Of a stretch of DNA of 32,526 nucleotides, positions 8,392-14,562 are shown piece after piece. A program made the translations under genes and the position numbers. Origin of the DNA: an uncultured Chloroflexota bacterium. Its GTDB lineage: Bacteria > Chloroflexota > Anaerolineae > Promineifilales > Promineifilaceae. The DNA is taken from positions 1 to 32,526 of the forward strand of contig CAADGU010000106.1 of NCBI GenBank assembly GCA_900696625.1, in the 5' to 3' direction. Under the pieces are notes generated by a model that was not told where the DNA came from, searched no databases, and worked only from the letters and a program-made list of their open reading frames with translations. The stretch's first letter is position 1. Every line of letters starts with the position of its first letter.

Positions 8392-9420
8392 TTAAGTCTC
8401 CCAATTGAGCGCCACCCGAAAACCAACACGGCCGTTGGTCAACCCACACAAATAAGGCAGTTCTGATGACCGGCGGGCTGCCCGCAAAGGTATATCCGCC
8501 ACCAACGCCGCTCCGCCCCGCGTTACCCGCCGCACCTGCCGGTTCACGTTTAGTTCATCTACCCCTTCATTGGGTTTCCAGGGTAAACGCCAGGGATAGG
8601 GGCTGCGCCTGTCCTGCGGGAAGCGCCGCTGCCGTCCCCACAACGTAGTTGTCCACTCACGCCCATTGCCTGCCATGTCAAAGCAGCTATAGGGGCTGCT
8701 CCCGCCGGGATAAGCGTCTACCTCTCGCACGACTGTACAATCCACATTACAGTTTGCCCCGTGCTGCCATTCGTTCCCCCAGGGAAAGAGTTGCCCTTGT
8801 GTTCCCCTGGCTGCCTTTTCCCACTGCGCTTCTGAGGGGAGGGTATACGGCCGTCCCGTTTGCTCAATTAGCCAGACGCAGTAAGCCAAAGCGTCATACC
8901 AGGTTACGCCCAACACAGGCAAATTCAGTTGGTCCGGCGCCGGCTGGTTGCCATTGCGCCAACCCAATTCTGGCGGCACAAAGCCGCCGGTTGCCTGCAC
9001 AAAGCGGGCGTATTGCGCATTCGTGACCGGGAACTTGCCGATGCGATAGGCTGGCAGTTCCATCGTGAACTGTGGTGTTTCCCATCCGGGAATACCCTCT
9101 CCTGGCTGGCTGCCCATCAAGAATGGGCCGGCCGGGACCAACACTGTTTCTGGCTCCCATGATTCCCGTTCCAGTTCGGCACGGCCGTAATCCTCTTCCT
9201 GCGCCTGTTCACTGGCTGCCAATAACTGCCGCACCAATTCCGGCGGCATATTCACCTGCACTTCGTAATTGTAGGCCACGGCCCCGGCGCCGATGGCGAT
9301 CCCCTTTCCTGACGCCGTAATTTTATCCCGCCCCACCTTATCCCCATAGGTCAAATCGCCAAATACAGTGTCCCCTCCCGGTGAAGTGGATGACGGATCG
9401 ATCACATGATCCTCAGACAT
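8392..9420 (-). CDS. FGE-sulfatase (C-type-lectin-fold) domain protein with N-terminal GDxxYGDK beta-repeat
   Basis: 342 residues; ATG at 9420 preceded by AGGAGGG. Residues 16-50 are the GDTVFGDLTYGDKVGRDKIT repeat segment shared with the EAD-like protein; 60-88 is a helical linker; 90-342 is a formylglycine-generating-enzyme/sulfatase-modifying-factor domain (VPAGPFLMGS, PVTNAQYARFV, VTWYDALAYC, LPSEAQWEKAARG, FPWGNEW, DMAGNGREW at 248-256, and C-terminal RGG...VGFRVAL). The two copper-binding cysteines of true FGE are absent in the RGGAALVADIPLRAARRS stretch, so sulfatase maturation is unlikely. Such domains otherwise act as ligand-binding lectin-like modules. It is the first gene of the conflict operon. 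A role in recognition or assembly, with the EAD-like protein, is inferred from the shared module. Confidence 0.85.
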   Translation of the reverse strand: MSEDHVIDPSSTSPGGDTVFGDLTYGDKVGRDKITASGKGIAIGAGAVAYNYEVQVNMPPELVRQLLAASEQAQEEDYGRAELERESWEPETVLVPAGPFLMGSQPGEGIPGWETPQFTMELPAYRIGKFPVTNAQYARFVQATGGFVPPELGWRNGNQPAPDQLNLPVLGVTWYDALAYCVWLIEQTGRPYTLPSEAQWEKAARGTQGQLFPWGNEWQHGANCNVDCTVVREVDAYPGGSSPYSCFDMAGNGREWTTTLWGRQRRFPQDRRSPYPWRLPWKPNEGVDELNVNRQVRRVTRGGAALVADIPLRAARRSSELPYLCGLTNGRVGFRVALNWET

Positions 9421-9512
9421 CTTGCCCTCCTATGGTTAGGCTTTATCAACCGGTAGCGGTTTGCATGTGGTCATCATTGCGCCCAATGTAACCATGAAAA
9501 CCCCATACGACC

Positions 9513-9542
9513 AGTATACGTTAATACGCCAGATGTACACAA
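9513..9542 (-). promoter_or_regulatory. Candidate promoter of the conflict operon
   Basis: On the minus strand, TATACT (9518-9513; 5 of 6 matches to the -10 consensus) is preceded by an 18-nt spacer and TTGTGT (9542-9537; TTG matches only). It would give an untranslated leader of about 85 nt ahead of the SD-preceded ATG at 9420. Motif-only evidence. Confidence 0.3.
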
Positions 9543-9583
9543 TCTCGACGAAACTGCCCGAACTACAACCTGACCAAATTAAG

Positions 9584-9632
9584 TTTGTAGTAGCCGCTTC
9601 AGCGGGCAATCGGCTAAAGCTGTTGCTACGAA
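9584..9632. repeat. Double-hairpin dispersed element, copy 1
   Basis: TTTGTAGT at the left and GCTACGAA at the right enclose two small hairpins: CCGCT-tc-AGCGG and CGGCT-aa-AGCTG, the second with one G-T wobble. The inner sequence matches the copy at 22335-22386 closely, while the ends match both that copy and 11439-11494. No coding capacity. It resembles a REP/MITE-like element, with no transposase in the window. Confidence 0.7.
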
Positions 9633-9724
9633 TCCCACAAATTTAGTTTGTTGAGGTGCTGCATACAGCTATCAAACAATTTGATCGTTGATTATTCGTT
9701 TATGCTGTGTGACTGCCTGAGAAT

Positions 9725-11425
9725 TTACGCAAGGGAAGGGACTGTTACGTCCAGTAACAACCCCAATTGGGCCACGGCGGCGCGCAAGGATTCCCAATGA
9801 GCGGCGGGGATGGCTACGGCCAGATCGCCCAGGCTTTCGCCCAGATAGTCGCGGGTTTTGGGGTTGGCGCGTAGGGTGTCCAGGATGGCGGCGTCACGCA
9901 CACGGAGGATCACGGCCGTTTCCAACCGCCCTTCCATTCCCTTCTCACCCCAGCGCCCAATGCCCCGTTTGATGCTGGCAGGCAGCCCACCAGCCACATC
10001 TTCCAGGAATTGCACAATGCGCTCTGGGAAGATGCCCTGTTTTTGCGCCCGCGCCAGTGAGGTGGGCGTCAGCCGGTACTGGTACGGTTTGCCCGGCTGC
10101 GCAGGCAGCATCTCGCTGATGCGCCCCACCTGAAAGCGGTGGTAGCGGTTGGCGTTGCCCGGGGCCAGGATGATGGCGTCCGGCTGCACAATGAGCGGCG
10201 CAGGTACTTCATGGTTTTCGGCGGGTACGCCGTTGAGCCATTCCACGGCGCGGTCGGTGAGGGCGAAGGCGGGGTGGTTTTCGGGGACAATTGTGACCGC
10301 CAGCCCCAACCATACCAGCGGCGCCTCCACCAGATAGCGCAGCAGCCGCCCTTCCACCCGCTCCCAACTTTCAAAGCCGTTCAGGTATTGGTTGCTGGCC
10401 AGGTCACGCACATACCAGGTGTCATAATTGCCATCGGGGCGCTGAAAATCAGGGTCGTTGGTTTTAATGGTGGCCACCAGATCATCCAGGCGATACCATT
10501 CAGGGTCACGGGGCAGGGCATCCAGCAGGGCGGTGCGGGCCAGGATAGGGTCATTATGCCATTGGTCGCCTTCGCAGCGCAGGCCAGGGGTGCGGAGCAG
10601 TTCGTTCCAACTGCTGCTGCTCCACGCTTCGGCCAGGGCGCGCAGTTGGGTCTCGCGGCTGTTTTTGAGCCAGGTCACGGCCGTCGGCAACGGCCTTAGC
10701 CGATTCTCTTGCAGCGCCAACAGTCCCATCTCCGTCGCCAGGTTCAGCAGCAGCGAACGCCGTTCCGGGTGGGGGTTCAGTAAAAATCTGGTGGTCTCAT
10801 CCAGTTGCCCGGCCTGCAAACCATCTTGCTGCGCCAGGGTTATGAGCGTGGTCATGTCATCTACTGCGTCGGTGACATCGGGCGGCAGGGTGAGGCTGAG
10901 CGATAGGGGCAGCAGGGTTGGGATGGATTCAACGGTTGTGGTGGGGGTGGTGACCGCCTGGGCAGAGCCGGCCGCAGCCGTTGCACCCTTTTTTGCCGGT
11001 TTGGGGAATTGCGCCATTAACTCATCCGGCAGGTAGTAAAATTCAATAACGCCTTCAGCCGTTTCATCAAACCCCCGGTATAAAAAACCACGATACCACA
11101 ACGCTTCGGCGGCATTGGTCGGGTCAAACCAGGGTTCTTCCCGCTCCAGCCGCCCCGGCCCCATCAGGCGCACATCGCCAAAATCACGGGCAAAAGCGGC
11201 TACCGGCATCCGTCCGCCGGCCTGCACCAATGCCTGAATGCCGTTGGCTTCTTCCGGCGGTAGATAGCCAACTTCTTCCGGGAAATTCAACTGGCTCAGA
11301 GCAGCCGCCAACTCCTTCACGCAGGCGGCTTTGCCCGACCCGGTTAAATCCAGGTCCCACCATTCGCCAATCACGCGCAGGACAATCAGTTCGTGTTCTT
11401 GTAAAGCCTGAGTTAATGAATGCAT
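9725..11425 (-). CDS. Helicase-associated (XPB/Ssl2-like C-terminal) domain protein, no helicase core
   Basis: 566 residues. The C-terminal part contains IVQPDAIILAPGNANRYHRF, then YRLTPTSLARAQKQGI and a lineage of short winged-helix-like helices, which fits the Helicase_C_3 (XPB/Ssl2-like DNA-binding) family found in Actinobacteria and Chloroflexota. The N-terminus (LTQALQEHELIVLRVIGEWW) and middle (LNLATEMGLLALQ, WYRLDDLVATI) also look like winged-helix repeats. There is no Walker A or DEAD/DEAH box, so this is not a complete helicase; a DNA-binding or transcription/repair accessory role is inferred. A Thr/Val-rich linker lies near residues 148-166. ATG at 11425 has no clear SD. A perfect 20-bp hairpin element lies 18 bp upstream. 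It is unusually sparse in ACGGCCGT (two in 1.7 kb). Confidence 0.65.
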   Translation of the reverse strand: MHSLTQALQEHELIVLRVIGEWWDLDLTGSGKAACVKELAAALSQLNFPEEVGYLPPEEANGIQALVQAGGRMPVAAFARDFGDVRLMGPGRLEREEPWFDPTNAAEALWYRGFLYRGFDETAEGVIEFYYLPDELMAQFPKPAKKGATAAAGSAQAVTTPTTTVESIPTLLPLSLSLTLPPDVTDAVDDMTTLITLAQQDGLQAGQLDETTRFLLNPHPERRSLLLNLATEMGLLALQENRLRPLPTAVTWLKNSRETQLRALAEAWSSSSWNELLRTPGLRCEGDQWHNDPILARTALLDALPRDPEWYRLDDLVATIKTNDPDFQRPDGNYDTWYVRDLASNQYLNGFESWERVEGRLLRYLVEAPLVWLGLAVTIVPENHPAFALTDRAVEWLNGVPAENHEVPAPLIVQPDAIILAPGNANRYHRFQVGRISEMLPAQPGKPYQYRLTPTSLARAQKQGIFPERIVQFLEDVAGGLPASIKRGIGRWGEKGMEGRLETAVILRVRDAAILDTLRANPKTRDYLGESLGDLAVAIPAAHWESLRAAVAQLGLLLDVTVPSLA

Positions 11426-11438
11426 AGCTTGATGATTT

Positions 11439-11494
11439 GTTTGTAGTAGGCGATTTATCGCCTATTTATGGCGATAAATCGCCTACTACGAACA
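11439..11494. repeat. Double-hairpin dispersed element, copy 2 (perfect 20-bp stem)
   Basis: Bases 11443-11462 pair exactly with 11470-11489 across a 7-nt loop. Each arm is itself a small palindrome, GGCGAT-tt-ATCGCC and GGCGAT-aa-ATCGCC, so the DNA can fold as one long hairpin or as two hairpins on an outer stem. The outer ends TTTGTAGT and ACTACGAA match the copies at 9584 and 22335. It sits between the lipid-kinase stop and the helicase-associated start. Confidence 0.8.
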
Positions 11495-11500
11495 GTGTAT

Positions 11501-12406
11501 TTACACCATTACGTCAATGGCGGCCGGCAGGCTGACCACCGTCACCTGGCGCACGTTGTCTTTGGTGTAGGCAAACACTTCGCCATCGGTGTGGATGGGT
11601 ACGGGGCGGTCGGCGCGGACGGTGATGCGCCGGTTTTGCCGCAGCGCGATGGCTTTGTGGCTGCCATGTGTACCCTTTTTCACGCGCAGCAGCATCAGCA
11701 GCATCGTCAGGCGGCCCACCGGGCTAACCAGACAGGTGTCAATCAGATCGTCATCGTGGCGAGCATTGGGGGTGAGCAAAAAACCACCGCCGCCGCGTGG
11801 CCCCACGCCAAAGGCCAGAAACAGCGATTCCTGTTGTACGTGTTCTTCGTCAAAGCGTATGTCCAGGTAGGGTTTGTCGTAGTAGAAGGTGATGGTGCGC
11901 AGGGTGGCCAGCAGGTACATGGCAAAGCCATGAACGCGGGTGATGTTCTCAGCTTCGACGACAATGGTGGCGTCGAAGCCGATGCCCATGTTGTTGTCGA
12001 AGATGCGGTAACGGCCGTGATCATCCTCCACCCGCGCCAGATCAAGGGTGCGGGGCTGGCCGGTGAAGAGGGTTTTCACGGCCGTGCCCACATCACTCGA
12101 AATACCCAATGACCAGGCCAGATCGTTGCCGGAGCCAATGGGGATGATGCCCAACCGGGTGGTGGCTTTGTCGCCCAACACCAGCCCGTTGACCACATCG
12201 CTGATCGTACCGTCGCCGCCGGCGGCCGCGACCAGGTCGTAGCCTTCATTGGCGAATTGGCGGGCCAGTTCACGGCCGTGCCCCGGATATTCCGTCAGGG
12301 CAATTTCAATGCCGCCATAGGGCCGCGCGGCCGTTTCAATTAACGCCTGATACTGCCGCCCCCGGCCATTGTCTGCATAGGGATTTAAGATGACTTTTGC
12401 GCGCAT
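11501..12406 (-). CDS. Diacylglycerol kinase-catalytic-domain lipid kinase (YegS/BmrU/LCB5 type)
   Basis: 301 residues from ATG 12406, which gives the canonical opening MRAKVILNPYADNGRG; a TTG 24 bp upstream lies within an intergenic repeat and is rejected. The nucleotide-binding loop is A-GGDGT-ISDVVNGL (GGDGT at 63-67) and the second motif is GIIPIGSGNDLAWSLG (GSGND at 91-95), both diagnostic of DAGK catalytic domains. The C-terminal half carries the beta-sandwich lipid-binding region with a RGGGGFLLTPNA loop and DDDLIDTCLVSP. It probably phosphorylates diacylglycerol or a related lipid at the membrane, recycling lipid for phospholipid synthesis; substrate not decidable. There is no good SD. 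The upstream gap is a long imperfect inverted repeat. Confidence 0.9.
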   Translation of the reverse strand: MRAKVILNPYADNGRGRQYQALIETAARPYGGIEIALTEYPGHGRELARQFANEGYDLVAAAGGDGTISDVVNGLVLGDKATTRLGIIPIGSGNDLAWSLGISSDVGTAVKTLFTGQPRTLDLARVEDDHGRYRIFDNNMGIGFDATIVVEAENITRVHGFAMYLLATLRTITFYYDKPYLDIRFDEEHVQQESLFLAFGVGPRGGGGFLLTPNARHDDDLIDTCLVSPVGRLTMLLMLLRVKKGTHGSHKAIALRQNRRITVRADRPVPIHTDGEVFAYTKDNVRQVTVVSLPAAIDVMV

Positions 12407-12418
12407 GGGTTGTGTGGG

Positions 12419-12490
12419 GTAATTGGGCAATTAAGTAATTGGGTAATTGTCTGAGTTGCCAATTACTTAATCACTTAATTACCCAATTAC
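12419..12490. repeat. Imperfect intergenic inverted repeat of TAATTGGG/CCCAATTA units
   Basis: The gap between two minus-strand genes is made of TAATTGGG-like units on the left and complementary CCCAATTA-like units on the right, giving an imperfect stem of about 30 bp with its centre near 12450-12458. The outer 18 bp pair with one mismatch. The unit vocabulary recurs at 339-386 and 25473-25532. It could act as a processing or termination hairpin for the upstream gene; no T-tract follows on the minus strand. Confidence 0.6.
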
Positions 12491-12514
12491 TTTTTCCTCC
12501 AGGTTATTCTCCAC

Positions 12515-13183
12515 CTATTCTAACGCATCACGCATCACGGCCGTTGCCATATGTTCCAGGATTTCTTTTTCGCTGACCACGCCTTCAATGTGGACACGGC
12601 CGTTCAGCACGGTATGCGGCAGGTAGTGTACCGAATACCGCTCCACAATCACCGGGAACTGGTCGGCCATAATCACAAACACGCGCACCTGGGGGCTGGC
12701 GGCGGCCATATTCGTCAGCGGGTGAGCCATCATCACCCCGGCTTCATTGTCTGGGGCGGTGATCAGTTCGGCGCGAACTTCTTTTTCCAGTTTGCTCAGT
12801 TGGATGCGGGTCAGCGCCTCCGAGGTCATGCCGCGAAAAGAGGCAGCCTGGATAGCGGCAATGAGAATGGTCATGGCGTAACCATGCGGCAGGCCAATCA
12901 GGCGGATACCACAATCCTCGTGGGCAACGGCCGTGCCGCGCATGACGCCAATAACGGGCCAGTAATCATAATTTGGCTGGCGTGGGCGCTGCTCGCTGGA
13001 AATGGGGTCAAAATGGTCGGCCAACGTCTGGCACAGCCGCATCGCTTCCGCTTCCCTGAGGCTGCTTTCATCTCCCCAAACTACCAGGTGTACCGGTTCC
13101 GGCAAATGGGCCAGCAGCGCCGGTAACTGCGCCCACGTTTCTTCGTCAAAAGGAAGGTCAGATTCGTTTGTTGATTGCGTCAT
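12515..13183 (-). CDS. Redox-inactive PDO/AhpF-N-like protein with two thioredoxin folds
   Basis: 222 residues. The order of elements matches protein disulfide oxidoreductase / AhpF N-terminal proteins: fold 1 (about 28-118; VHLVVWGDE, LADHFDPIS, then a GLPHGYAMTILIAAI helix) and fold 2 (about 136-212; ITAPDNEAG, QFPVIVERYSVHYLPHTVLNGRVHIEGVVSE). In active homologues fold 2 begins with a CPYC-like motif at the site that here reads PDNEAG, while the cis-Pro loop (YLPHTV) and the NG-x5-G turn are intact. Fold 1 also lacks CxxC. It is therefore predicted to be a structural or regulatory homologue without disulfide chemistry. The last residues (VMRDALE) and the stop are encoded by GTGATGC heptamers (12525-12538). 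No SD is visible before ATG 13183. Confidence 0.6.
   Translation of the reverse strand: MTQSTNESDLPFDEETWAQLPALLAHLPEPVHLVVWGDESSLREAEAMRLCQTLADHFDPISSEQRPRQPNYDYWPVIGVMRGTAVAHEDCGIRLIGLPHGYAMTILIAAIQAASFRGMTSEALTRIQLSKLEKEVRAELITAPDNEAGVMMAHPLTNMAAASPQVRVFVIMADQFPVIVERYSVHYLPHTVLNGRVHIEGVVSEKEILEHMATAVMRDALE
12525..12538. repeat. Two GCATCAC heptamers inside the 3' end of the PDO-like gene
   Basis: Two exact tandem 7-mers (12525-12531, 12532-12538), running directly into an ACGGCCGT octamer (12537-12544). The same unit, read as GTGATGC on the other strand, recurs at 18139, 19269, 22539, 28497 and 31145. Here it is translated as the C-terminal tail of the protein. Confidence 0.6.
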
Positions 13184-13196
13184 ATCGTGTTGTGGT

Positions 13197-13223
13197 GTGG
13201 GGCGATTTGGAAAATCGCGCTAC
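13197..13223. repeat. Half-copy of the TTTGTAG double-hairpin element
   Basis: Read on the minus strand: TTTGTAG, then GCGATTT-tcc-AAATCGC, i.e. the left end and one hairpin of the dispersed family without the second hairpin or right end. Its TTTGTAG provides the TAG stop of the glycosyltransferase gene. A related GATTTTCC-AAATC stretch lies in the gap near 2250-2265. Confidence 0.5.
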
Positions 13224-14548
13224 AAATTGGGCAGCATATACCGGTAAAGCGCCACCAGATCGAGCAGGACAAGGGCCAGTCCTAACCCGACGGGCAGCAG
13301 ATAAGGCAGGTGAGGCTGGCGCACTTTTTCGGCCAGGATCACGACCCAGGCGCCCAGGCCAACGGCCGTGCCCAACATCAAAGGAATGAGCGCCGGAAAC
13401 AGATACCGCCCCTGGTGCTGTACAAAGGTCAGATTGTAACCCACATACAAGACCACCGTAAACAAGGTCAGCAGCGCCAGGATGGTGAATTGCAGATTGG
13501 AAATGGGCAGGCGGCGCAGCCAGCGTTGCGATGCGCCGGGGGAAGCAGGCCAGACAAAGGGCGCTAACAAGAAGCCGATCACGGCCGTGACCACCAACAG
13601 CAACAACAAGCCAACTATTCGCGGCGGCATGGGCACGGCCATCCAGCCAAACTGCCCCCAAAAGCTGTTGAACGTCGTTTGCAAAAAGCGCGTCACCGTG
13701 CCACCCAGACCATATTGGGTGATCCATTCGGCCGTGCGAATCTGGCCCACCACCACTGCGTCATGGCGCGTTTTACCCAGAATGTCCAGGCCGCCATACA
13801 CCACCAGATTCCGCCCCCACCACAGCGCCCCCAACAAAAACGCCGGGGCAAACACACGCAGCCCATCCCGAACGATTTGCCCCCACTGCCGCCACTTTTG
13901 CCAGACAAGGGCAACGGCAATCACCGGGGCCATCAGATAAACCGTGCCTTTGGTGAGGAAACCTAAACCCAGCAGCAGCCCCAGCCACCAGAGCAAACGG
14001 GATGTTTCCGGCTGCTGGGTCCATTTGAGCAGCAGCAGCAGCAGCGCGGCGATGAGCAATTCGGCCAGGGCGTCATTATTGGCGGAAGCCATTATGTGCA
14101 GGTGTTGGGGGAGGAAGGCGACCAGCACGGCCGTACTCCAACCCACCCACGCTTGCTGCGGCAGCAGCAGCCGGGCGACAGCGTAAGCGAGTACCACCAC
14201 GCCGGCCCCCAACACCAGCGACAGCAGCCGCATGGACACCAGCGACCCACCTGTAAACAGGAAAACAGGCGTTTGCAGCAGGTAATACAGCGGCGGCTGC
14301 CAATCTTCATACGTGATGGGGCTGATGTCATATTCAGGTGCAAAGCGGGAACTAACCACTTCGTTGCGGTACAGTTCGTCGTAGTCGCTCCATTCCATGA
14401 CGGGTAAACGGCCGTCGGCCAACTGCCGCACATAGTTATAATGCGCCGGTTCGTCGGGGCTTTGCCAGGCCGGGGTTTGCCGGGCATACAAAATGCCCAG
14501 CCCAAAATAAGTGATGACAATGATGAGTAACGGTATACTCTTGTGCAT
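13220..14548 (-). CDS. GT-C-fold membrane glycosyltransferase-like protein
   Basis: 442 residues from ATG 14548 (a GTG six bases upstream is the alternative). About ten hydrophobic segments run along the protein. The first extracytoplasmic loop carries QSPDEPAHYNYVRQLADG and, further on, YEDWQPPLYYLL: the D-E pair and W-Q-P-P-L-Y-Y motif are typical of DUF2142/PMT/ArnT-like GT-C enzymes that transfer sugars from polyprenyl-phosphate donors at the outer membrane leaflet. A Leu-rich run (LLLLLL, from CAG repeats at 14028-14045) is part of a TM helix. The C-terminus is a final TM followed by YRYMLPNL. The stop codon comes from a repeat half-element. No SD; a TAGAAT (14562-14557) ending 8 nt before ATG suggests a leaderless mRNA. 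Substrate unknown. Confidence 0.8.
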   Translation of the reverse strand: MHKSIPLLIIVITYFGLGILYARQTPAWQSPDEPAHYNYVRQLADGRLPVMEWSDYDELYRNEVVSSRFAPEYDISPITYEDWQPPLYYLLQTPVFLFTGGSLVSMRLLSLVLGAGVVVLAYAVARLLLPQQAWVGWSTAVLVAFLPQHLHIMASANNDALAELLIAALLLLLLKWTQQPETSRLLWWLGLLLGLGFLTKGTVYLMAPVIAVALVWQKWRQWGQIVRDGLRVFAPAFLLGALWWGRNLVVYGGLDILGKTRHDAVVVGQIRTAEWITQYGLGGTVTRFLQTTFNSFWGQFGWMAVPMPPRIVGLLLLLVVTAVIGFLLAPFVWPASPGASQRWLRRLPISNLQFTILALLTLFTVVLYVGYNLTFVQHQGRYLFPALIPLMLGTAVGLGAWVVILAEKVRQPHLPYLLPVGLGLALVLLDLVALYRYMLPNL

Positions 14549-14562
14549 GGGCACGGATTCTA
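14534..14562. promoter_or_regulatory. Interlocked divergent start region with opposed -10-like boxes
   Basis: The kinase ATG (plus, 14547-14549) and the glycosyltransferase ATG (minus, 14548-14546) share one CATG at 14546-14549. TATACT (plus, 14534-14539) ends 7 nt before the kinase ATG, and TAGAAT (minus, 14562-14557) ends 8 nt before the other ATG. Neither gene has an SD. Each putative promoter therefore lies within the other gene's 5' coding region. -35 matches are poor (3 of 6 each), so this is a motif-level hypothesis. Confidence 0.35.

Larger units (their letters stand above)
9421..9724. other. Non-coding upstream region of the conflict operon
   Basis: About 300 bp without a convincing gene, between the FGE-like start and the end of the helicase-associated gene. 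It holds the SD of the FGE-like gene (about 9424-9431), a candidate minus-strand promoter (9513-9542) and one double-hairpin repeat element (9584-9632). The stretch 9640-9724 is AT-rich and shows nothing further. A 61-codon plus-strand frame at 9461-9646 has no SD and runs through the repeat element, so it is not called. Confidence 0.5.

Noticed and set aside
9461-9646. 61-codon plus-strand gene in the conflict operon's upstream gap
   Set aside because: No SD, overlaps the candidate promoter and a repeat element, and has no recognisable domain.
14028-14045. CAG repeat as an unstable microsatellite
   Set aside because: It encodes part of a Leu-rich TM helix, and six units are within normal codon-use chance.
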